A stretch of DNA of 64,000 nt, taken from the NCBI GenBank assembly GCA_052168315.1, contig JBQLZO010000043.1, positions 62,001 to 126,000 of the forward strand, given 5' to 3'. The stretch is from JBQLZO01 sp052168315. GTDB taxonomy: Bacteria > Planctomycetota > Phycisphaerae > Phycisphaerales > UBA1924. Within the stretch, counting starts at the first letter, position 1. Every line of letters starts with the position of its first letter. Below, piece after piece: positions 59,046-64,000 of the stretch. A model generated the notes under the pieces. It saw only the letters and a list, made by a program, of their open reading frames with translations. It ran no database searches and was not told where the DNA came from. A program made the translations under genes and the position numbers.

Positions 59046-60452
59046 ATGACCCAGGCCGCTCACACCTCCGCGACTCCCCGGAGCGCAGCCCGATCCCAGC
59101 AGGGCGAGGCGCCCGTGGTGATCGCGCAGCAGCTCACGAAGATCTTCAAGGACTTCTGGATGCGCGACCGTGCCCGGGCGGTGGACGGGATCACCTTCGA
59201 GATCCGCCGGGGCGAGATCTTCGGCCTGCTCGGCCCGAACGGGTCGGGCAAGTCGACGACCATCAAGATGGTGCTGGGGCTGCTCAAGAAGTCGTCCGGT
59301 CGGCTGGCGGTGTTCGGCAAGTCGCCGCACGATGTCTCGATCAAGAAGCGGATCGGGTACCTGCCCGAGGAGTCATACCTCTACCCGTTCCTCAACGCGC
59401 GAGAGACGCTGGACTACTACGCCAAGCTGTTCCGGCTGGAGTACAAGGTGCGGCAGCGCCGCATCGACGAGCTTCTCGACATGGTCGGGCTCTCCGCCGT
59501 GCAGCACCGGCAGGTGCGGGAGTACTCGAAGGGCATGCAGCGCCGCATCGGGCTCGCGCAGGCGCTGATCAACGACCCGGAGTTCCTGATCCTCGACGAG
59601 CCGACGACCGGGCTCGATCCCATCGGCACGCGGCAGGTCAAGGATCTGATCGTCACGCTCGGCCAGCGCGGCAAGACGATCCTCTTGTCATCGCACCTGC
59701 TGACCGATGTCGAGGATGTCGTCGACCGGATGGTGATCCTCTACGGTGGCAAGGTTCGGCAGGCGGGAACCTGCGAGGAACTGCTCAGCCGGCGCACCGC
59801 GAGCATCATCGAGACCGAGGCGCTGGACGAGGAGACGATCGAAGAGATCCGGGGTGTGCTCGCGCGGCGCTCGAGGCAGATCTCGCGGATCTCCGCGCCG
59901 CGCCAGAAGCTCGAGGAGTTGTTCGTCGAGATCGTCGAGCAGGCCAAGCGTGATCGGCTCGCCACGAGCGGCGCGCAGCACGGCGGCACCACGGCCTCGT
60001 TCCTCCGCGATGGCGCCACCCCGGCCGCGACGGCCGAGAAGCTCATCGACCAGCTCGTCGCGCAGAGCGAGCAGCCCCCGGCGCCGATGCCAGGCGAGCG
60101 GCGGGAGGCGGGCGATCCGGACATCCCCGCGTCCGACACCCGCCCGGGTGCGGGGGAGGCGCCCGCGGCCGGCGATCTGATCGATGCGCTGCTGTCCGGC
60201 GAGGATGACCCGGGCGCTTCGGGGAGCGGATCGGAGCGCGACAGGAGCCGGGCGAGTTCCTCGGGGCGGTCCGGCGGCCCGGACACGGGAGAGGAAGACG
60301 CCAACGCCGGGGGCGGAGACCGGGTCGATCGGCGCCCGCCCGCAGACGGCCCGGACCTGGGCGTGATCGGCTCGCTGCTTGATGAGGATGGCGACAATGA
60401 GGGCGGGGACGCGGGCGGGAAGCGGAACGACCGGCCCGGAGACGGACGATGA
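59046..60452 (+). CDS. ABC transporter ATPase with long acidic C-terminal tail
   Basis: 468 residues. ATPase domain (about 24-250): Walker A GPNGSGKS (63-70), the Q-loop region IGYLPEESYLYPF, signature YSKGMQRRIG, Walker B FLILDEPTTGLDP and a switch histidine (SSHLLTDVEDVVDR), all intact; export-type ABC-2 family. After about 310 comes an Asp/Glu/Gly/Pro-rich, probably disordered, 155-residue tail. The ATG has GACGGAAGG upstream. Its stop overlaps the permease ATG (ATGA), so the two form one transporter. Confidence 0.95.
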   Translation: MTQAAHTSATPRSAARSQQGEAPVVIAQQLTKIFKDFWMRDRARAVDGITFEIRRGEIFGLLGPNGSGKSTTIKMVLGLLKKSSGRLAVFGKSPHDVSIKKRIGYLPEESYLYPFLNARETLDYYAKLFRLEYKVRQRRIDELLDMVGLSAVQHRQVREYSKGMQRRIGLAQALINDPEFLILDEPTTGLDPIGTRQVKDLIVTLGQRGKTILLSSHLLTDVEDVVDRMVILYGGKVRQAGTCEELLSRRTASIIETEALDEETIEEIRGVLARRSRQISRISAPRQKLEELFVEIVEQAKRDRLATSGAQHGGTTASFLRDGATPAATAEKLIDQLVAQSEQPPAPMPGERREAGDPDIPASDTRPGAGEAPAAGDLIDALLSGEDDPGASGSGSERDRSRASSSGRSGGPDTGEEDANAGGGDRVDRRPPADGPDLGVIGSLLDEDGDNEGGDAGGKRNDRPGDGR

Positions 60453-62572
60453 AGGTCGCCAAGTTGTGGAACACGCTCGATCTGCTCCAGCAGCGGCGGT
60501 CGTTCAAGCTGATCTGCACCGGTGTGCTCGCGGCGATCGCGGTGATCGCGCTCGTCTCGGTGATCGTCGCGGCGAACTCGCCGGGGACGATCGAGCGGGT
60601 TCAGGAGCGGATGGCCGAGCGCGGCGAGCGGGCGGCGCTGCAGTCCATCCGTCCGGATCCGATCGAGCGGTACCGGGCCGCGTTCGATGATGTGCTGCTG
60701 CTCGCCGCGGACGGGAGCGGTGTGGCGACGCTCGCCACGGCCACCGCTCTGGCATTGGCCGGCGCGCTGGTTGTCGTCTGGCTGGGCGTCGGGATCACCT
60801 ATCTCGGGCTCGCGCTGATCGCCCTCGGGGTGGGATTCCCGCTGACGCTGTTCGAGCCGACGCGGACGCTGGGGGCGATCGTGATCGGGGTGACGCCGCT
60901 GGCGCTGCTGTTCGTTTCGCTGATGCAGCTGCTTCGGCTGGCCCTGGCGCCGGGTGTGCCGATGCTGGCGGTGGCCCGGAATGTGCTTGCCGAGGCGGTG
61001 CGGATGAAGATCTCACTGGTCTTCATCGTGATGGTGCTGCTGCTGCTGGCGCTCGTGCCCCAGCTGCTGAACGAGGACCAGCCGCTGCGTTTCCGCGTGC
61101 AGCAGTGGATGCAGTTCGGCACCGGTCTGTCGTACCTGATCATGGCGCTGCTGACCGTGTTCCTGTCGGCGGCGACGATCACCTTCGAGCAGCGCGACCG
61201 CATCATCTGGCAGACCATGACCAAGCCGATCGGGGCGATCTCCTATCTTGCGGGCAAGTGGCTTGGGGTCATGGGGCTGAATCTCGTGCTGCTGACCGTG
61301 GTCGGCGCCGGCGTGTTCCTGTTCACGGAGTACCTCCGCCGGCAGCCGGCCAACAACGAGATCGTGTACATGGTCCGCGACGACGGGGTGGACACCCGCG
61401 CCCGCGTGGACCTGATGACCGCCGATCGCCGGCTCCTGGAGACGCAGGTGCTCGTTGCCCGCACCGGCGTCGAGGCGGTCCCGGTGGGGCTGACCGATCA
61501 GGCCCGGGAGCAGTACGAACAGGCGGTGGAGGCGGGCCTGGAGGCGCGGATCGAGCAGATCCGGGTCGACAATCCGGAGGTGGTAATCGACCAGGGCGTG
61601 CGTGACAAGGTCCGGAAGGAGGTCTCGGACGAGCTGATCGCGCAGATGCGCACGATCCCGCGCGGGGGCGTCCGTCAGTTCCTCGTCTCCGGGCTGGGCG
61701 GCCTGTACGCCGACATGATCCGCGACTTTGAGAAGATCCAGCCCATCCTCGAGGAGCGCGCCGACAAGCTCATGCGGGACGCGGGCGTGCCGGTCGACCG
61801 CGATCTGGGCTCGCCCGACCGCCTGCGGTTCATCGAGATGGCGATCGCGCAGCTCATGGCCGAGGGCATCCAGCCGCGGCGTCCCGCGGTGACGCTGCGG
61901 TACAAGATCAACTCGGGGTCGAATGTCCCGGGCGACATCTACACGATCTACTTCAACATCAACGGCGACGAGTTCCGGCGGGAGTCCGCGCTGGCCCAGA
62001 TGCAGTCGGTGGAGATCGAGGCGGACCTGATCGGGCGATCCACCAACGAGGATGAGCTGCTCATCACGATCCTCAATTCGCCGGAGAATCCGTACTCGAT
62101 CATGGTTCCGCCGGAGGGGCTGGATGTGCTCATGCCCGCGGGGAGCTACCTGCTCAACTACCTGCGGGTCATGGCGGTGATGTGGCTCAAGCTGGGCTTC
62201 ATCGCGGCGATCACGATCGCGGCGGGCACGATCGTCTCGTTCCCGGTCGCGTGCCTGATCGCGTTCGTGACCCTGTTCGCGGCCGAGTCGGCCAGCGGGC
62301 TGGCCGAGGCGCTGGACTTCTATTACAAGCCCGGATCCTCCCGGTACGAGTGGTGGCGGGCCCCGTTCTACTACTTCGGCACCCCGATCGCGTGGTCGTT
62401 CGAGTGGTACGCGCAGCTCAAGCCCACGGAAAACCTGGTGTCCGGGCGGCTGCTCCCGTGGTCCGCGCTCGCGAAGGGGTCGGTGTTCCTGGTGGTGTGG
62501 ATCGTCATCGCCCTCGGCGCGGGTGTGGCCGTGTTCCGCAGGCGGGAGCTGGCGCTGTACTCGGGGAACTGA
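60449..62572 (+). CDS. ABC-2 type transporter permease with large extracytoplasmic domain
   Basis: 707 residues. About three membrane helices in the first ~160 (near 22-44, 90-112, 115-165), more around 185-285 (MKISLVFIVMVLLLLALVPQLL, LSYLIMALLTVFLSAATITF, GVMGLNLVLLTVVGAGVFLF), and a ~270-residue soluble insert (about 290-555) with DDGVDTRARVDLMTADRRLLE and LVSGLGGLYADMIRDFEK. The last helices are at about 570-625 and 680-700. AVRMKISLVFIVMV resembles the same stretch of the minus-strand permease at 52016-53389. Likely forms a heteromer or homodimer with the ATPase coded just before. Substrate unknown. Confidence 0.9.
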   Translation: MKVAKLWNTLDLLQQRRSFKLICTGVLAAIAVIALVSVIVAANSPGTIERVQERMAERGERAALQSIRPDPIERYRAAFDDVLLLAADGSGVATLATATALALAGALVVVWLGVGITYLGLALIALGVGFPLTLFEPTRTLGAIVIGVTPLALLFVSLMQLLRLALAPGVPMLAVARNVLAEAVRMKISLVFIVMVLLLLALVPQLLNEDQPLRFRVQQWMQFGTGLSYLIMALLTVFLSAATITFEQRDRIIWQTMTKPIGAISYLAGKWLGVMGLNLVLLTVVGAGVFLFTEYLRRQPANNEIVYMVRDDGVDTRARVDLMTADRRLLETQVLVARTGVEAVPVGLTDQAREQYEQAVEAGLEARIEQIRVDNPEVVIDQGVRDKVRKEVSDELIAQMRTIPRGGVRQFLVSGLGGLYADMIRDFEKIQPILEERADKLMRDAGVPVDRDLGSPDRLRFIEMAIAQLMAEGIQPRRPAVTLRYKINSGSNVPGDIYTIYFNINGDEFRRESALAQMQSVEIEADLIGRSTNEDELLITILNSPENPYSIMVPPEGLDVLMPAGSYLLNYLRVMAVMWLKLGFIAAITIAAGTIVSFPVACLIAFVTLFAAESASGLAEALDFYYKPGSSRYEWWRAPFYYFGTPIAWSFEWYAQLKPTENLVSGRLLPWSALAKGSVFLVVWIVIALGAGVAVFRRRELALYSGN

Positions 62573-62696
62573 GGCACGAAGCGCCGGGAGCGCGAACCGG
62601 GGGAGCCTGGATGGAGTAGCAAGGAACAATGCCATCCCGATCGGGGTTCGTCAGGGGGTCCACCAGGTCACTTCCTCACACCAAGGCCCGCCGCCC

Positions 62697-64000
62697 ATGA
62701 ACACCAAGCAGGACAGACTGGTCCAGATCATCGCTCTGTGTGTGGTCGCGATCTGCATGGCGGCCTCGCTCGGGCTCTCCACGGCCATCGCGACGGAGGC
62801 CAGCCGGGCGCAGCTGTCGTACACGGATGAGGCGACGGAGGGCGATCCGCCCGAGGTGGCGCTGGGCGTGGCGATGGGGGCGTTCCGCGGGCTGTTCGTG
62901 AACTACCTGTGGCTGCGCGCCAACGAGTTGAAGGAAGATGGCAAGTTCCACGAGGCGATCGAGCTGTCCAGCGCGATCACCCGGCTCCAGCCGCGCTTCC
63001 CGCGGGTGTGGGTCTTCCACGCGTGGAACATGGCGTACAACATCTCGGTCGCGACGCAGACGGCCGACGAGCGGTGGGCGTGGGTCAACGCGGGGATCAA
63101 GTTGCTGCGGCAGGAGGCGATCCCGCGGAATCCGCACTCGGTGCTGCTGCACCGCGAGTTGGCGTGGATGTTCCTGCACAAGATCCAGAGCTTCTCGGAT
63201 GATGCGAACCGGTTCTACAAGCGGGAGCTGGCCCGCGAATGGACCTTCGTGCTCGGCGTGCCGCCCGATGTGCCGCCGACGGACCACATGGCAGCGCGGC
63301 GGATCCTCTCGGAGTGGCTCCAGCCCATCGTCGATGCGCCGACGACCCTCGAGCAGGTGATCGAGCGCGAGCGGGCCGACTATCTCGCGGATCCCGCCAA
63401 CCGCGGCGACGACTCCGGGTTTGTCTCACGGGTGCAGGAGCTCGCCAGCGCGATCCGCGACCGCGCCGGGCTCACGCTGGGCACGGATCTGCTCCGGTTC
63501 GTGGCGATGCACGATGCGTATGTCTCGGACTGGGCAGAAGAGGAGTCGCTGTTCGAGTCGATCAACCGGCTCAACCTGAACGAGATCATCGGCGAGCTGC
63601 GCGACGATGAGCGTTTCGCCGACGCGTGGGATCGCCTGCTGCCGTTCGTCCGTCGCCAGGTGCTGGTCAACGAGTACCGGATGGAGCCCATCCGCATGCA
63701 GCGTTACACCGACCGCATCGGCCCGCTGGACTGGCGGCATCCCGCTTCGCACGCGATCTACTGGGCGTACCGGGGGATCGAGCAGGGGCGCGACCGCAAG
63801 TCCACCACCTCTTTCGACACGCTCAACACCGACCGCATGATCACCCACGCGATCCAGGAGCTCTATCGCTCCGGGACGATGCTCTACGATGTGTTCACGC
63901 ACGAGCTGGTGACCTTCAACGACACCAACTGGATCGACCCGTACGGCGACATTCTTGACTCCGAGCTCCGCGCCCGCGCCGGGATGTCGCAGGACACCGA
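62697..64000 (+). CDS. Conserved hypothetical membrane-anchored protein (3' truncated by window end)
   Basis: Open to the window end, 434 codons so far. N-terminal membrane anchor (LVQIIALCVVAICMAASLGLSTAI). A helical, TPR-like region follows (GAFRGLFVNYLWLRANELKED, AITRLQPRFPRVWVFHAWNMAYN, WVNAGIKLLRQEAIPRNPHSV, ELAWMFLHKIQSFSDDANRFY). Tryptophan and tyrosine rich, with no enzyme motif. Only a weak AAGG lies near the ATG. Same strand and 124 bp after the ABC permease, so probably part of that transporter or SPFH operon. The C-terminus is not visible. Confidence 0.8.
   Translation, partial: MNTKQDRLVQIIALCVVAICMAASLGLSTAIATEASRAQLSYTDEATEGDPPEVALGVAMGAFRGLFVNYLWLRANELKEDGKFHEAIELSSAITRLQPRFPRVWVFHAWNMAYNISVATQTADERWAWVNAGIKLLRQEAIPRNPHSVLLHRELAWMFLHKIQSFSDDANRFYKRELAREWTFVLGVPPDVPPTDHMAARRILSEWLQPIVDAPTTLEQVIERERADYLADPANRGDDSGFVSRVQELASAIRDRAGLTLGTDLLRFVAMHDAYVSDWAEEESLFESINRLNLNEIIGELRDDERFADAWDRLLPFVRRQVLVNEYRMEPIRMQRYTDRIGPLDWRHPASHAIYWAYRGIEQGRDRKSTTSFDTLNTDRMITHAIQELYRSGTMLYDVFTHELVTFNDTNWIDPYGDILDSELRARAGMSQDT

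Noticed and set aside
1..64000. tRNA, rRNA, riboswitches, prophage, integrase or attachment sites
   Set aside because: Read on both strands for conserved tRNA arms, ribosomal RNA blocks, phage structural or integrase motifs; none was recognised. Small RNAs cannot be excluded by eye.

Overview
The window is about 64 kb of very GC-rich bacterial DNA, densely coding, with strong G/C preference at third codon positions and many GTGA/ATGA gene overlaps. It looks like a planctomycete of the class Phycisphaerae. The evidence is a secreted protein ending in a paired EF-hand 'GC-type' dockerin tail, SPFH genes next to ABC exporter genes, proteins carrying the planctomycete-type C-terminal motif 'P..LESLVP.YLP.LP.DPF', and a Thermus-type isocitrate dehydrogenase. 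The taxon is inferred from protein style only; there is no rRNA or tRNA gene in the window.

Region 1 (1-32010) is a flagellar and chemotaxis island. The plus-strand run is fliK, flgD, a small flgD-flgE linker gene, flgE, flbD, motA, motB, fliL, fliN, fliO, fliP, fliQ, fliR, flhB, flhA. These genes cover hook assembly, the stator, part of the C-ring and the whole export gate. No fliM lies between fliL and fliN. A minus-strand two-gene unit follows. It encodes a histidine kinase whose membrane domain matches the copper/ethylene-binding domain of ETR1 at its key positions, and a stand-alone receiver overlapping it by 4 bp. Next come flhF, a protein with the FlhG-type DQAxxLR motif but no ATPase P-loop, a small membrane protein, and fliA with a long N-terminal extension. 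Flagellin lies on the minus strand with a good hairpin terminator. The chemotaxis operon runs from a c-type-heme methyl-accepting protein through cheW, cheR, cheA, cheX, cheY, a FapA/DUF342 gene and cheB.

Region 2 (32019-42936) is mixed housekeeping and envelope genes: threonylcarbamoyl-AMP synthase, a TolC-like lipoprotein diverging from an exported SH3-like protein, the dockerin-tailed repeat protein, isocitrate dehydrogenase, a DUF1573 protein and an MscS channel.

Region 3 (43065-51896, minus strand) holds a phosphonate-type importer in which ATPase and permease are fused into one protein (PhnC-PhnE) beside its binding lipoprotein (PhnD). Upstream of it are four tandem paralogues of unknown function. 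A 247-bp perfect repeat straddles two successive gene junctions in this array, so it is a recent and probably unstable amplification.

Region 4 (52016-64000) is a membrane cluster. It has an ABC-2 type permease on the minus strand, then three successive SPFH/Band 7 proteins (one with seven predicted membrane spans), an ABC ATPase with a long acidic tail, a second large ABC-2 permease, and a hypothetical membrane-anchored protein cut by the window end.

The items I would look at first are the ethylene-receptor-like kinase inside the flagellar locus, the ATPase-less FlhF partner candidate, the PhnC-PhnE fusion with a cysteine-containing linker, the four-gene tandem array, and the SPFH-trio/ABC cluster.
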